NCBI GenBank assembly: GCA_037133495.1
Contig: JBAXOA010000037.1
Span: 1-36,024, forward strand
Length of the DNA: 36,024 bases
Reading direction: 5' to 3'
From: JAAFHB01 sp037133495
GTDB taxonomy: Bacteria; Bacteroidota; Bacteroidia; Bacteroidales; Prolixibacteraceae
Below, one piece after another: positions 1-9,409 of this stretch; the first letter of the stretch is position 1; each line of letters starts with the position of its first letter. Both the position numbers and the translations under genes were made by a program. Under the pieces are notes generated by a model that was not told the origin of the DNA, searched no databases, and saw nothing but the letters and a program-made list of their open reading frames with translations.

Positions 1-126
1 CCTTTCCCTCATTTGCCTCCGGTTAAAAACCGAAGGTTATTTACAGGTGACTCTTACAGAGTTTTCGGTTAACTTAACTAAATTGCTCATCCGAGACGAG
101 ATCCTGCATTTCATTCTGTCTCATAT
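1..126. other. Intergenic tail downstream of the esterase
   Basis: No coding region is supported here. The stretch contains an imperfect hairpin at about 16-36 (arms CCTCCGGTT and AACCGAAGG, one mismatch, short A loop). It could lie in the 3' untranslated region of the leftward esterase operon, but there is no clear T-run on the minus strand, so I do not call it a terminator. Confidence 0.4.
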
Positions 127-1168
127 TTAATTTACATCTAAAAGCCACTGTTTTTTCACAAACGGCCAGACACCTGCTTTGTAGTATCGATGACCCTCGT
201 CACCAACATATAATTCGCAATTACCGGGTACACCGGCTACCGTATAGATTTGTTTAAGATGATCAAAGGCTTTTCGAGATTCCTCTATCGGGAAAATATT
301 ATCCAGTTTACCCTGAACGGCGCAAAAAGGGCGGGGAGCAATTAATCCTGCCACATCGGCCATTTCGCCAAGCTGCATAATTCCAGGAACATAATTGCAA
401 TCGCAGTGGTACAGCGATCCTATACTTCCTGTAAAAGTACAGAAATAAGAAGAAGGAATGGCAGCTGAAATTCTGGTATCGCAGGCTGCAGCGAATAAAG
501 TCACCGTACCTCCTCCAGAATTGCCTGTTACCACGATTTTTTTTGGATCAATTGGTAAAGTTTTCAGAGCCCAGTCAATAAGCTTTGAAACATCCCAGAC
601 ACGGTCTCCAATGGGAGTTCTGCCGACAAGGATATCCTGCATTAATAAGGTGCGGCATGAAGAGCCAGCATCTTTTTTCAGATCCTCGGGAGTACGTGTC
701 GCTCCAAAGCCTCGGGTTGTGGGGGCAATGGCGAAGTAACCCTCTTTGACAGCCTGAACGGCCACATTCCGTTCTCCATTTTCGCCACTTTCCCTTTCCT
801 GCTCATCGTGATAAATCCCGGCATACAATTCCGTATTTTTTGAATGTCCGTGAGGCGTAATTACCAGTCCCGAATGTTGCCGCGAGGTTTTAGGACGAAG
901 CAGAATAAATGGTAGTGGAACAGTAGGCTCGGTCCAGATAAGCCATCGTTCGCGAATATTTCATTTCTGCACCTGCATATAAGGATTCAAAATGAGCTGG
1001 TGAACTGTACTTATCGACCGGATGAGTCGGTTCAGATTTTACGGTTAATCTATTGGTCCGGCATTGCAGTAAAAATGCGCAACTAACAATTACCAAAAAG
1101 GATTTTAATATAAACGCTGTTTTGCTCCATGTTTTGGGATTGCATTGTTTAGCGGGTTTTGAGATCAT
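127..1168 (-). pseudogene. Acetylxylan-esterase-like alpha/beta hydrolase lipoprotein, frameshifted
   Basis: The frame from 1168 encodes a lipoprotein signal (hydrophobic segment ending in a FLLQC lipobox) and stops at 890. A second frame, preceded by TGA at 961-963, carries the hydrolase body. Removing one A from the AAA run near 959-961 joins them as ...AGAEM-NIRERWLIWTEP..., giving one protein of about 347 residues. The body continues upstream of the TTG at 826-828 with PLPFILLRPK and PHGHS (likely oxyanion region). The catalytic set looks complete: nucleophile Ser in GNSGGG, Asp in GKLDNIFP and His in GDEGHRYY. The family de-esterifies polysaccharides or acts as dienelactone-hydrolase-like enzymes; the real substrate is unknown. 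It is the last gene of the region A run, 9 bases after the sialidase-like gene. The break may be a real recent mutation or a sequencing error in a short homopolymer. Confidence 0.8.
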
Positions 1169-1177
1169 AGGTTCCTT

Positions 1178-2431
1178 TTAATTTTTTAGCTTGAGTTCAA
1201 GAATTGTACCGGCAATAAAGCGGATGCCGTTATCGGTATTAAAGTAATAAACCACCAAAGCAAGGTTTTTATCCATCATCGCGGACCAGCAGTAACCCAG
1301 ATCGCCACTTCCGCCATCCTCCCGGATGAGGAACTCCGGAGCTGTGGAAAAATCGGTACATTCAGGGTTCAAAATCCTTGCCCTTATGCCGAATGGCTTA
1401 TGCCGGTATCCGTATGTCAGCAAGACCCGGTTGTCGGGCAGTTTCAGCGCATGCAAAGGATAGCCATAAAAGCCCATACTTTTCCAGCTAAATGATTTCC
1501 CTCCATCAGTAGAGCGGGCAATACACGACAGCTGATCCGGCATATTTGCTGTCCGAAGAAAGGCCACCAGGTCACCTTTTGGTGTTTCGCAGAGCGATGT
1601 CTCATCGAACGAGATTTTTTCATCAGAAGCAACCGGACCTGAATAGTTCCATGTGATCCCTTTATTGTCTGAAATCAACAAATGAGTTGAGATTTTATTC
1701 GGTGAATCGGCACTATTACCTGCGACAACCCAATAGATTCTGCCATTTTTCCCTTCACACAGAGCGCCCCGGTTATACGCTGGTAAGGGTTTCCCCCAAA
1801 CATTTACCTGGATATCTGTTGGAATAGGTGGCGGATAGAAAGGTCCCTGCCAATTTTTGCCCCCATCAGCAGAACGGACAAGGTATCCTCCGAGGAAAGT
1901 AAATGACGTGGAATGATCGGATTTTCGATCTTTAAGAATGGTAATTTTCCTGTTCAGGATACTATCGGCATCCTTTCGGATGAGCCCCCAGATATAACTT
2001 GTACAAATCAAAGTTCCATCTTTAAGCTGCAACAGGCACGGGTCCTGAGAGCCGCCAAAAGGATGGGCAAAGATCAGCTCCGGCTCTTTTGTCCAATTCT
2101 CACCGTCGTGTGAACGAACCATCACCAAATAGCTGTTCGGATCGGTATGCGAAATACCCTCTTCGCCAAACAGTCTGCGGTCGGGAGCCCTGCGGAAAGC
2201 GACCAGAAATTCACCGTTGGGGCGCTTGACCACCGAAGGAAACGCGGCATAAAACAACGAATCCTTGTAAATGATAAGGTCTTTTACTTTTCGGATTTCC
2301 GGTAGATTATCAATTTCCGATTTCTTTTTCTCATCACTTACCGGATTCAAGGCAAATGAGTTTTCAAACTTAACTCCGCAAAGAATAATCAAAATCAGAG
2401 CGATGCTAAAAGAATAGATTCGTTTTTCCAT
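1178..2431 (-). CDS. Sialidase-like (BNR/Asp-box) beta-propeller protein, secreted
   Basis: A 417-residue protein with a Sec signal peptide (MEKRIYSFSIALILIILCG). It carries several Asp-box-type repeats: SHDGENW, SADGGKNW, SDNKGITW and STDGGKSFSW, which mark the loops of a six-bladed sialidase-fold propeller. An FRRAPDRR segment lies near the N-terminus where sialidases carry an arginine that binds a carboxylate, but I cannot align the full catalytic set (Arg triad, Tyr-Glu pair). The fold is much better supported than sialidase activity; related propellers act on other acidic or neutral sugars. It lies 7 bases downstream of the propeller lipoprotein gene and 9 bases upstream of the broken esterase, so it belongs to the region A transcript. 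A role in trimming the same glycan outside the cytoplasm is inferred from context. Confidence 0.75.
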   Translation of the reverse strand: MEKRIYSFSIALILIILCGVKFENSFALNPVSDEKKKSEIDNLPEIRKVKDLIIYKDSLFYAAFPSVVKRPNGEFLVAFRRAPDRRLFGEEGISHTDPNSYLVMVRSHDGENWTKEPELIFAHPFGGSQDPCLLQLKDGTLICTSYIWGLIRKDADSILNRKITILKDRKSDHSTSFTFLGGYLVRSADGGKNWQGPFYPPPIPTDIQVNVWGKPLPAYNRGALCEGKNGRIYWVVAGNSADSPNKISTHLLISDNKGITWNYSGPVASDEKISFDETSLCETPKGDLVAFLRTANMPDQLSCIARSTDGGKSFSWKSMGFYGYPLHALKLPDNRVLLTYGYRHKPFGIRARILNPECTDFSTAPEFLIREDGGSGDLGYCWSAMMDKNLALVVYYFNTDNGIRFIAGTILELKLKN

Positions 2432-2438
2432 GATAAAA

Positions 2439-3413
2439 TCATTTAGCAGGAAACCATCCTTTGAGGAATTGTTCCTGTGTTCCGTGATAAACCGCTTCGC
2501 CTAGAAATTCCTTTCCCATTTGATTTCCCCATGAGTAATTGATAATCAGATTTCCCCGATATTCGCAAAAATCGATGTCCGAATTATTCAGATTATCAGC
2601 AGATAGGATTTTTTGGTTCAGGCTATCCGGTAAGTTAATATTGGAAATTTGCTTGTCTGCTGAAGATGCCTTTAATACAGGATTTAGCGGACTTGCTTCC
2701 CAGTGAATCAGATCTTTTGAATGCACAACCCTCGCTTCATACCCTTGAAATGCTTCAAGATAAAAATCATAATAATAGCCATCGAGGTAACGTAAACAGT
2801 GCGGGGCAGTATAACGATCCATCGCATAATTGTGATCCCTTGACAGAATCTCCCATTTCTTAAGATCGGGAGAAGTTGCAAAATGAGCCGTAAATCGCTC
2901 TCCGGCCTCTATTTCCGGTTTTCCTACTTCAAACATCATCACAAAAGTGTCTTTAACTTTGATCATTGAAGTATTAAACATACCCCATCCGGGAAGTTCA
3001 AAGGCCAGCCAATGTTCCCAGTTTTCAAGATCCTGAGATGCAAAAATATAAATCCGTTCTCCGTCTCCCTTGTCAACGGCAGTCACATAGGCCACATTAT
3101 CATAAACAAATGCGCTTCCGAAGTGGAACCCTTTAGCGAAAGAGGTGGTTGGCATTCCTGTCTGATGGTCGACGAAGCGGAAGTACGAGTCACCGGTCTT
3201 ATTGGCCCAATAGTTTGTCCTTACATATTCGAACCGGTAAACCTTGTCTTTAAATACGACAGGAGTTGTCTCCACCATGTCGCAATCGATTGTTCCGGTT
3301 TTTTCGATCAGAGGCCGTCCCTCCTTGTCGGTAGGAGGATGGTTAGTGCTACATGCAAAAAATATTAACACACTTATTATCAGGATTAACCTAAAGATAT
3401 TTAGTTTTTTCAT
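2439..3413 (-). CDS. Beta-propeller glycosidase-like lipoprotein (GH43/GH32-superfamily type)
   Basis: A 324-residue protein with a lipoprotein signal peptide; the lipobox Cys is residue 21 (FFACST). The body has the repeat style of five-bladed furanosidase propellers: an early acidic motif (DCDMVETTP), then blades ending in phrases such as FASQDLENWE, FATSPDLKKWE and VHSKDLIHWE. Near the C-terminus there is a well-defined SDIDFCEYRG...YSWGNQMGKEF segment. From memory, similar short proteins occur in Bacteroidota and Planctomycetota without an assigned activity. The W-x-x-SxDLxxW pattern is typical of GH43/GH32/GH117-like folds, but I cannot place it in a numbered CAZy family. It lies 9 bases after the MFS gene and 7 before the sialidase-like gene. 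Role inferred: periplasmic or surface oligosaccharide hydrolase. Confidence 0.65.
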   Translation of the reverse strand: MKKLNIFRLILIISVLIFFACSTNHPPTDKEGRPLIEKTGTIDCDMVETTPVVFKDKVYRFEYVRTNYWANKTGDSYFRFVDHQTGMPTTSFAKGFHFGSAFVYDNVAYVTAVDKGDGERIYIFASQDLENWEHWLAFELPGWGMFNTSMIKVKDTFVMMFEVGKPEIEAGERFTAHFATSPDLKKWEILSRDHNYAMDRYTAPHCLRYLDGYYYDFYLEAFQGYEARVVHSKDLIHWEASPLNPVLKASSADKQISNINLPDSLNQKILSADNLNNSDIDFCEYRGNLIINYSWGNQMGKEFLGEAVYHGTQEQFLKGWFPAK

Positions 3414-3422
3414 AATCTATAT

Positions 3423-4751
3423 TTACAGATTTTCGCCTAGTTCTTCGAGTGTTCTCCCTTTTGTTTCGGGGAAATATTTCCATACCACAATTGCCTGAAC
3501 CAGCATCATCACCGAAAAGAACATGAAAGCATGACCGACTCCAAACTGAGATCCTTTCACCACCATCGGGAACAAGAATGTTATGAGCGCGGCAAAAAAC
3601 CAGTGGGTAAAACTTCCCAGAGATTGGCCTTTGCCACGGATACTATTTGGAAATATCTCTGCAATTAATACCCAGATTACGGCTCCGGTTGAAAAGCCGA
3701 AAAACATAATATAGGTTAATAAAAGGAAAAGCAAACCATAGCCGGAAAAATCCTGCATGTAAAATATCCTGGCTATAAGTCCCAGACATACTGACATTCC
3801 AATTGAGCCTGTAATCAAAAGTTTTTTCCGCCCTGCTTTGTCAATCAGCACCATTCCGACAATTGTAAATACTCCCATCATAAGACCAACCAGTATCGAT
3901 TGAAACATTGAGTCGGCATTTGTCAATCCGCTTGATTCAAATATACGCGGTGAATAGTACAGGATTGCATTAATTCCCGAAAACTGATTAAACATCGCCA
4001 CCAAAAATGCGATTGAAATTGGTTTAAAGTAAATCCGCGAAAACAACCGCGCACTACCATTTGATGATTTCGCCAAACTTGATTTAATCTCTTCAATTTC
4101 CTCGTCTACCGAACTGGTCTCAATCTTATCGAGGATGATCTTTGCTTTTGCAATTTGTCCTATTCTGATTAAAAATCTCGGACTCTCGGGGATGAATGAA
4201 ATTAAACCGAAATACAACAAGGCTGGAATTCCTGCCACTCCAAGCATCCACCGCCAAGGTTCTGCTCCAAAGTCACGCAGAAGGAAATTGGAAATGTAAG
4301 CGATCAGAATTCCCGAAATTACATTGATCTGAAACATGGCAGTCATCCTTCCCCTGATTTTTGCCGGCGATATCTCGGCAATATACATTGGAGCAACTAC
4401 CGATGACGCACCAATACCTATCCCTCCAAGAAAGCGAAAGAAAATAAATAAACTGACATTGCCTGCCAGGGCACTCCCCGCTGCAGTAATTACATATAAT
4501 GCTGCGATGATAAAAAGTGTGGGCTTTCTCCCGTATCGGTCGGCCGGTTGTCCTGTAACAAAGGCGCCGATTACGGTACCAATGAGCGCCGATGAAATGG
4601 TGAATGCATGCCAGAAAGGAGTCAGCTGAAATAAACGCTGAATGTGTTCTTCTACGCCAGAGATAACGGCAGTGTCGAAGCCAAATAGGAATCCTCCCAA
4701 GGCCACAATAACAGACCAGATTAATACGTTTGAGTTGGTTTTGTTTTTCAT
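3423..4751 (-). CDS. Sugar porter family MFS transporter
   Basis: A 442-residue, 12-helix inner-membrane protein with the sugar-porter signatures: GGFLFGFDTAVISG in helix 1, DRYGRKPT after helix 2, RFLGGIGIGASSVVAPMYIAE in helix 4, PESPRFL after helix 6, DKAGRKK between helices 8 and 9, and PETKGRTLEELGENL at the end. Members of this family (XylE/GLUT type) take up hexoses or pentoses, commonly by proton symport. The gene sits 9 bases after a GH32-like gene and 9 before a propeller lipoprotein, so it probably imports the monosaccharide released by the secreted enzymes of the same run. If that sugar is a furanose-derived one, fructose or D-arabinose are natural candidates, but sequence alone does not fix the substrate. 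The family call is certain; the substrate is inference. Confidence 0.93.
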   Translation of the reverse strand: MKNKTNSNVLIWSVIVALGGFLFGFDTAVISGVEEHIQRLFQLTPFWHAFTISSALIGTVIGAFVTGQPADRYGRKPTLFIIAALYVITAAGSALAGNVSLFIFFRFLGGIGIGASSVVAPMYIAEISPAKIRGRMTAMFQINVISGILIAYISNFLLRDFGAEPWRWMLGVAGIPALLYFGLISFIPESPRFLIRIGQIAKAKIILDKIETSSVDEEIEEIKSSLAKSSNGSARLFSRIYFKPISIAFLVAMFNQFSGINAILYYSPRIFESSGLTNADSMFQSILVGLMMGVFTIVGMVLIDKAGRKKLLITGSIGMSVCLGLIARIFYMQDFSGYGLLFLLLTYIMFFGFSTGAVIWVLIAEIFPNSIRGKGQSLGSFTHWFFAALITFLFPMVVKGSQFGVGHAFMFFSVMMLVQAIVVWKYFPETKGRTLEELGENL

Positions 4752-4760
4752 TTATATTAT

Positions 4761-6434
4761 TTAGTATGGATTTGAAGGACTTAATTCCCAAATTTTTACG
4801 CTTTTTACATTTATATCTCCCCCTTTAGAGAACAAACTGATTCCTTTACCGCCTAAGGTAGGGTAAACCATGCGGCCAATAGCTTGCCTGTCGTTAGCGA
4901 AGACTTCGATTATTGATTTGTCAATAAAGATTCTCAGAACCAGCGGTTCGTCTTTTCTAAGTTCAAAGGGTGCCTCTTCAACGATTTTGCGACCGAACGA
5001 AAGACCCGATTTATGGGTATCAAACTTTAACTTTTTGTCTGAATTATCATAATAAATAACGGTTTCTTCGCGGCCATCATCTGAAACTCCGACTTTCACC
5101 CCATATAGTTTAGCGCTATTTGGAGGAATGGTAACTTCGAGTTCCAATAATTCTTTGCCCGGTTCCTGCAATTTCACAACGCTACCTGAAACCACTTTAA
5201 TATTTGAAACCACCGATTCTTTCATCCGTAAACTTTCCAGCTCTTTTACAGGCCTCATTCTTAGTGTTCCGTCATTCCCAACCCATAAGGTGCGCGGAAG
5301 TCCGTAAGTGCCGGTCCATCCGCTATTATTAATTACCGAGTCAGGACGGTCGTCGAAGATCCAGCTCCACATGATTTGCCTGCCTTTGCCATCTACCATA
5401 GTTTCGGGGGCAAAATAGGCATTGTCTTTCCAGGTCATCCGGCCATGATTCTCGGGATAGAAATGTTCATTCTTGTAACTGCCAACATAATATTGGGCAC
5501 CTCTGTTATGACTGATAAAAAGCAACAGGTGTTTTCCGCTTGGTTTTCCACCCTCTGGAGTGGACGGCAAAGGCAAAAAACCGGGACACATATCATCCTC
5601 ATTTTTGCTGGTCCATTTGCGATCTGACTGATATAGCTCATGCTTATATTCCCAGTTTTTCATATCATCTGAAGCAAATAAATAAAGGCGGTCGCCCTGA
5701 TAATTCAGTGAATCAGCGGGAAGCGGGATATCCTTTTCGTTGTTCGCAGGAAGTTCCTTTCCCCGGGATCCGTATTTCCGAAGTACCAATAAATTGCCGG
5801 CAGCCATATAATAATGACCGTCTTGTTTCCAGATATTTGAAGGGTCGGCTGAGCCTACATGGAAAACTTTGCCTGATACATCCTTTAAATCAGTGATCCC
5901 CCATTCTGACGATTTGATAACCGGGTTGCTTGCCGATTTTTCCCAATGATTAAAGTTCTGATCGGTACTTTTTGCCAGGCCAATTCCTTTGGCACCCCAT
6001 AACATCCAGTAAGACAGGATGACAGAACCGTCGTCATCGACAAAAGCACCACCGCTAAAACATCCTTCATCGCCATTGCCGGGCATTACTGCATCAGGAT
6101 GATGGCGCCAATGCAGCAAATCGGTACTCGAAACATGGCCCCACGAAAAACCGACAGCTTCACGGTTATAGAGGTACATGAGGTGATATCGTCCGTTTGC
6201 AAAGAAGGCTCCGTTGGGATCGCCGGGCCGGCCATTATCTTCAGGAAACGCAAAATGGTAGGCCGGCCGGTAAGGATCAGCCAATAACCGTTCCCTGAAT
6301 TCCCTGGTAGCTTTTATTACTTCTTTGGGTATTGACTGATTATCCTTTACCAGCGAAGGGGTTGGTTTATTTTGGGCTTGAGAAGTGAACTGAAAAACTA
6401 AAACGGTGGATAGTAAGAGGATAATCTTTTTCAT
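4761..6434 (-). CDS. GH32-like beta-fructofuranosidase-fold protein, atypical active site
   Basis: A 557-residue secreted protein (signal peptide ending TSQAQ). The five-bladed propeller covers roughly residues 55-390 and a beta-sandwich follows to the end (IIEVFANDRQAIGRMVYP). GH32 landmarks are visible: GDPNG with Asp72 in the nucleophile position, CFSGGAF around 125-131, RGAQYYVG, YFAPET and GRQIMWSW. Two landmarks differ. The RDP motif reads SADPS (Asp197, no Arg). The ECP motif reads EDDMCP, so the residue before Cys283 is Met282 instead of the acid/base Glu; acidic residues sit at 279-281. The same pattern occurs in the paralogue at 10619-12139. GH32 enzymes cleave fructofuranosides; with these changes the substrate or mechanism may differ. 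The start is the ATG at 6434; the gap to the beta-helix gene is 35 bases and to the transporter 9. Confidence 0.85.
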   Translation of the reverse strand: MKKIILLLSTVLVFQFTSQAQNKPTPSLVKDNQSIPKEVIKATREFRERLLADPYRPAYHFAFPEDNGRPGDPNGAFFANGRYHLMYLYNREAVGFSWGHVSSTDLLHWRHHPDAVMPGNGDEGCFSGGAFVDDDGSVILSYWMLWGAKGIGLAKSTDQNFNHWEKSASNPVIKSSEWGITDLKDVSGKVFHVGSADPSNIWKQDGHYYMAAGNLLVLRKYGSRGKELPANNEKDIPLPADSLNYQGDRLYLFASDDMKNWEYKHELYQSDRKWTSKNEDDMCPGFLPLPSTPEGGKPSGKHLLLFISHNRGAQYYVGSYKNEHFYPENHGRMTWKDNAYFAPETMVDGKGRQIMWSWIFDDRPDSVINNSGWTGTYGLPRTLWVGNDGTLRMRPVKELESLRMKESVVSNIKVVSGSVVKLQEPGKELLELEVTIPPNSAKLYGVKVGVSDDGREETVIYYDNSDKKLKFDTHKSGLSFGRKIVEEAPFELRKDEPLVLRIFIDKSIIEVFANDRQAIGRMVYPTLGGKGISLFSKGGDINVKSVKIWELSPSNPY

Positions 6435-6469
6435 ACTTTAGATTTAGTAATCATGAAAATCATTTTCTG

Positions 6470-9409
6470 TTAGTCCTGTACCTTCACACTCCATCCGGAG
6501 AATGTTACAGTGAATGGTTTGCCATTTGAGGAGCCGGCCGCAAGCCCCAGGTCAACAGCTTCGGTTAAGCCCGGAAGCGGCGTTGACTTACGCTGAATTA
6601 TCCAGCTTTTATTGTCTGCGCTAACGTAACCGCTATAAGTATTTCCATGCCGTTCGAGTTTGAGCCATACCGGCAATTTTGTGTTTTCAGGCAGATTTTC
6701 GCTGGCCGCCTTGTGCATACTCCCATCACCAAATTCGTCGTATTCGATACCTGCGCGATTAGGGGTAGTAAACATAAGCACAGAACCCAAACTACCCTTG
6801 ACAACATCAAAACTTTGGGTGATGTCGTTTCGTGCATAAAGTCCTGCACGGAACCATGCCTCGGTTTTTTCTCCAAAAGCATCAACCTTTACTGTTGCAA
6901 CAAAATCACCCCTGAGTTGCCTGAGATAAACGGCTGCATAGGCATCTTCGGCATGAAAAAAATCGTTTCCCGCTGCCGTTATTTTGTAACTGCCGTTTAT
7001 CGGATCGAACGACACATTTGCAGGTTTTGATTTCGCCGAAAGATAGGTGAGCAGCTTTTCCTTTTTCAAATCCAGCTCCCTGTATTTGGATACAGTCACT
7101 ATTATTTCGGAGCTGTTCTCAATGCGAACTGGAACCATACCCACCTCGGGGATAATCTCAAACTGAACCTCTTTTTCCTCCATCGGCTTGAGCGACAGCG
7201 GTTGACGCTTTAACTCCCTTTCGCTGCCATATAATCGAATTGTTGACTGATAGTTGACCTGTTGCACGTTCCTTGCCGTTGCGCTTACCTTAATACATTC
7301 CCCCAAAAGAACTCTTTCCTCAGAAGTACGAATATGATCAAACACGACAGAAGGCTTTTCGCCTTGTACATTTACGATTTGCCCCTGAGTTTCACCTATG
7401 GCTATTTCCTGCATCCCACTGTTTAACAGCCGAAATACGAATTCAATTCTGCGGCTGTTATTTTTTATAACAGGAAACTCTTTGGTTTGAAATATTTTAC
7501 CGTTAATGTATAAAAAGACCGGGGCAAAGCCTGTGGATCCGGAGTTAAAGATATCTGCCGACACTTTTACCTCAGAACCTGTTGGTAACACGTTAGAGCC
7601 AGACAATGTACTACCGGAAATTTTCAGGTTTGATGCGACAAATGCCGGTGATACCTCAATAATCTCCTCCGGAGCATTTTGGGGTGGCTCGATAAGCTCA
7701 TTATCCCGGTAAATATTATCGGTCAGGTATGCTCCGTTGAGTTTCATGGTTCTTTGCTCAATATCGTAGTAAATATTCTTCTCAACTATCCAATCTTTTG
7801 CAAGACAATCAAACCAAACAGGAACATTCTCATTGGTGAATCCACGGTGCACCTTGTGGAACAGATTATTCCTTACAAAAGAATTTACTGTCAAACCGGC
7901 GAGTTTAATAACACCGGTATCATCAGCATCATTCTGCATATCATTAAAATGATTATATTCAATAAGATAATTGCCGTCTGCCTCCTCCTCCATATTCCCC
8001 CACTGACATGATATGCAGTTGGGCCAGTAGCTTTTATAAAAATAATTGTGTGATATGGTGGTGTAATTGGTATATAGAAACTGCACCACGTCCCCTCCGC
8101 ATTCTAAAAATTTATTTTTGCAGATCATTGTTTGCTTCACCTGCTGCCTGATATTTCCAATTTCTTTAGGACCCCTGCCCTGAATCGCACCTCTTTTGAG
8201 CTGTCGGAAAAGGTTATTGGCAATACGTGTATTTGTGCAACCAAAGCCCAGCTTTACAGCTGTGCTTTCGCTATTACTCAGCTCAGAATTTTCAAGCTCG
8301 CAGGCATGAGCATATTCGAAAGAAATAACTGTGCCACCGGCTGTGACTCCATCAAAAGTTAAACCATAGAAGCGGAGGTTCCGGACAGGTCGTCCCTCTT
8401 CGCCCGTTACTGTTATCAACTGGTTATACCGTGGAACGCACATCCTGGCTTCATTCGGATTGGAAATCCCTTTCATGGGAATATGGCTGATTTCTTTTCT
8501 CCCCTTATCAAAGTACCATTCGCCTGGTTGATCCATGGCATCCTTTACATTTTCAACGTAATAACGTGGAGGTACCATAAGGAGGCGGGGTTCCGAATGG
8601 GCCAGGTAAGCAATCTGCTTTTTCTCGTCCACATTGGCAATAGAATTTTCAGCAATATTCCAACGCATCAGCAATATTACACGGTTATACGCCATCTCCC
8701 TCCAATTTTTCACATCCCCTTTTCTGAAGTTAAGCTCTGAATTATTGGTCAGTTTTTCAACTGTAAAATACCCCGAATCAGGGGTGCGCGCCGGGATTTG
8801 TTTCTGTCCGTTGGAAAGCAGTGAAATTGCATTTTCCTGTGCAAATGGTGCAACCCAGCAATTGCCTGTTTTTTTCCAGTTTGTCACCTCTAATCCACCA
8901 GTGATAAAAGGCTTTTCACCAGGATAGGCAGCATAAGTCACATAGTGGTCACGAAGGTTGTTAAACTCAAAAGCTCCGGTGGGTAAACTTGTTTCTACCC
9001 GTTCTCCCCCGTCTTTTGGTTTAAATTCCAGCGGGGTGGACAAGGTATAAAGTCCCTCACGAATAAAAACTACAATGTCCTTACCCTTGCCAAGGGGATG
9101 GTTACTGCCAATGTACCGTGAAATGTTAGCTATTTTTTTTGCCTGATAAACCTGGGACTTCAGATCACGTACACCTTGTTGCGCCCTTTTAATTGTTGCA
9201 AAAGGTCCATCAGTTCCGGCAGCATTGCGTTCAGAAAGTGTCCCCGACCAGTTATCGTTACCGTTTGGGGAGACGTAAAAGTCACCTTTTGCTTTTGTGG
9301 CATCAAACTCTTGTCTCGACTCGCTTCGCATCAAGGTACCATCCCGAAGCTGGGCTGAAACTGACAATTCCATAAGGAGTATCATCAAAAATAAGGTCGT
9401 TTTTATCAC
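6470..9409 (-). CDS. Secreted right-handed beta-helix protein with CARDB-like and DUF1349-like domains
   Basis: A 979-residue protein with a signal peptide ending SVSAQ. Around residue 45 it has the classic opening of parallel beta-helix enzymes (FYVSPNGNDNWSGTLSE, then GPFATIKRAQ). A helical region with Asn/Asp-rich turns (ANNLFRQ, CKNKFLE, ISHNYFYK, YNHFND, VRNNLFHK) runs to about residue 590. Next come two Ig/CARDB-like stretches (about 600-760) and a C-terminal concanavalin-like domain (about 790-979, AWFRAGLYARND, LKLERHGNTYSGYVS) resembling DUF1349. The start codon is GTG at 9407-9409, directly after the TAA of the GH172 gene, suggesting translational coupling; an in-frame ATG eight codons later would shorten the signal peptide. 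Beta-helix proteins in such loci are lyases, glycosidases or esterases; GH91 inulin fructotransferases share the fold, but I see no motif to assign it. Confidence 0.8.
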   Translation of the reverse strand: MIKTTLFLMILLMELSVSAQLRDGTLMRSESRQEFDATKAKGDFYVSPNGNDNWSGTLSERNAAGTDGPFATIKRAQQGVRDLKSQVYQAKKIANISRYIGSNHPLGKGKDIVVFIREGLYTLSTPLEFKPKDGGERVETSLPTGAFEFNNLRDHYVTYAAYPGEKPFITGGLEVTNWKKTGNCWVAPFAQENAISLLSNGQKQIPARTPDSGYFTVEKLTNNSELNFRKGDVKNWREMAYNRVILLMRWNIAENSIANVDEKKQIAYLAHSEPRLLMVPPRYYVENVKDAMDQPGEWYFDKGRKEISHIPMKGISNPNEARMCVPRYNQLITVTGEEGRPVRNLRFYGLTFDGVTAGGTVISFEYAHACELENSELSNSESTAVKLGFGCTNTRIANNLFRQLKRGAIQGRGPKEIGNIRQQVKQTMICKNKFLECGGDVVQFLYTNYTTISHNYFYKSYWPNCISCQWGNMEEEADGNYLIEYNHFNDMQNDADDTGVIKLAGLTVNSFVRNNLFHKVHRGFTNENVPVWFDCLAKDWIVEKNIYYDIEQRTMKLNGAYLTDNIYRDNELIEPPQNAPEEIIEVSPAFVASNLKISGSTLSGSNVLPTGSEVKVSADIFNSGSTGFAPVFLYINGKIFQTKEFPVIKNNSRRIEFVFRLLNSGMQEIAIGETQGQIVNVQGEKPSVVFDHIRTSEERVLLGECIKVSATARNVQQVNYQSTIRLYGSERELKRQPLSLKPMEEKEVQFEIIPEVGMVPVRIENSSEIIVTVSKYRELDLKKEKLLTYLSAKSKPANVSFDPINGSYKITAAGNDFFHAEDAYAAVYLRQLRGDFVATVKVDAFGEKTEAWFRAGLYARNDITQSFDVVKGSLGSVLMFTTPNRAGIEYDEFGDGSMHKAASENLPENTKLPVWLKLERHGNTYSGYVSADNKSWIIQRKSTPLPGLTEAVDLGLAAGSSNGKPFTVTFSGWSVKVQD

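Noticed and set aside
127..1168. Programmed +1 frameshift joining the two esterase frames
   Set aside because: No typical slippery site, internal Shine-Dalgarno or downstream structure is evident; a one-base insertion in a short A run is simpler.
1178..2431. Confident call as an exo-alpha-sialidase
   Set aside because: Asp-boxes support the fold, but the complete arginine triad and Tyr-Glu pair could not be identified.
4273..4791. 172-codon minus-strand reading frame overlapping the transporter
   Set aside because: It is a shadow frame across the MFS gene, with cysteine- and arginine-rich translation and no domain signal.
6470..9409. Assignment of the beta-helix protein as GH91 inulin fructotransferase
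   Set aside because: The fold and context fit, but I see no family-specific motif and the length and tail domains are different.
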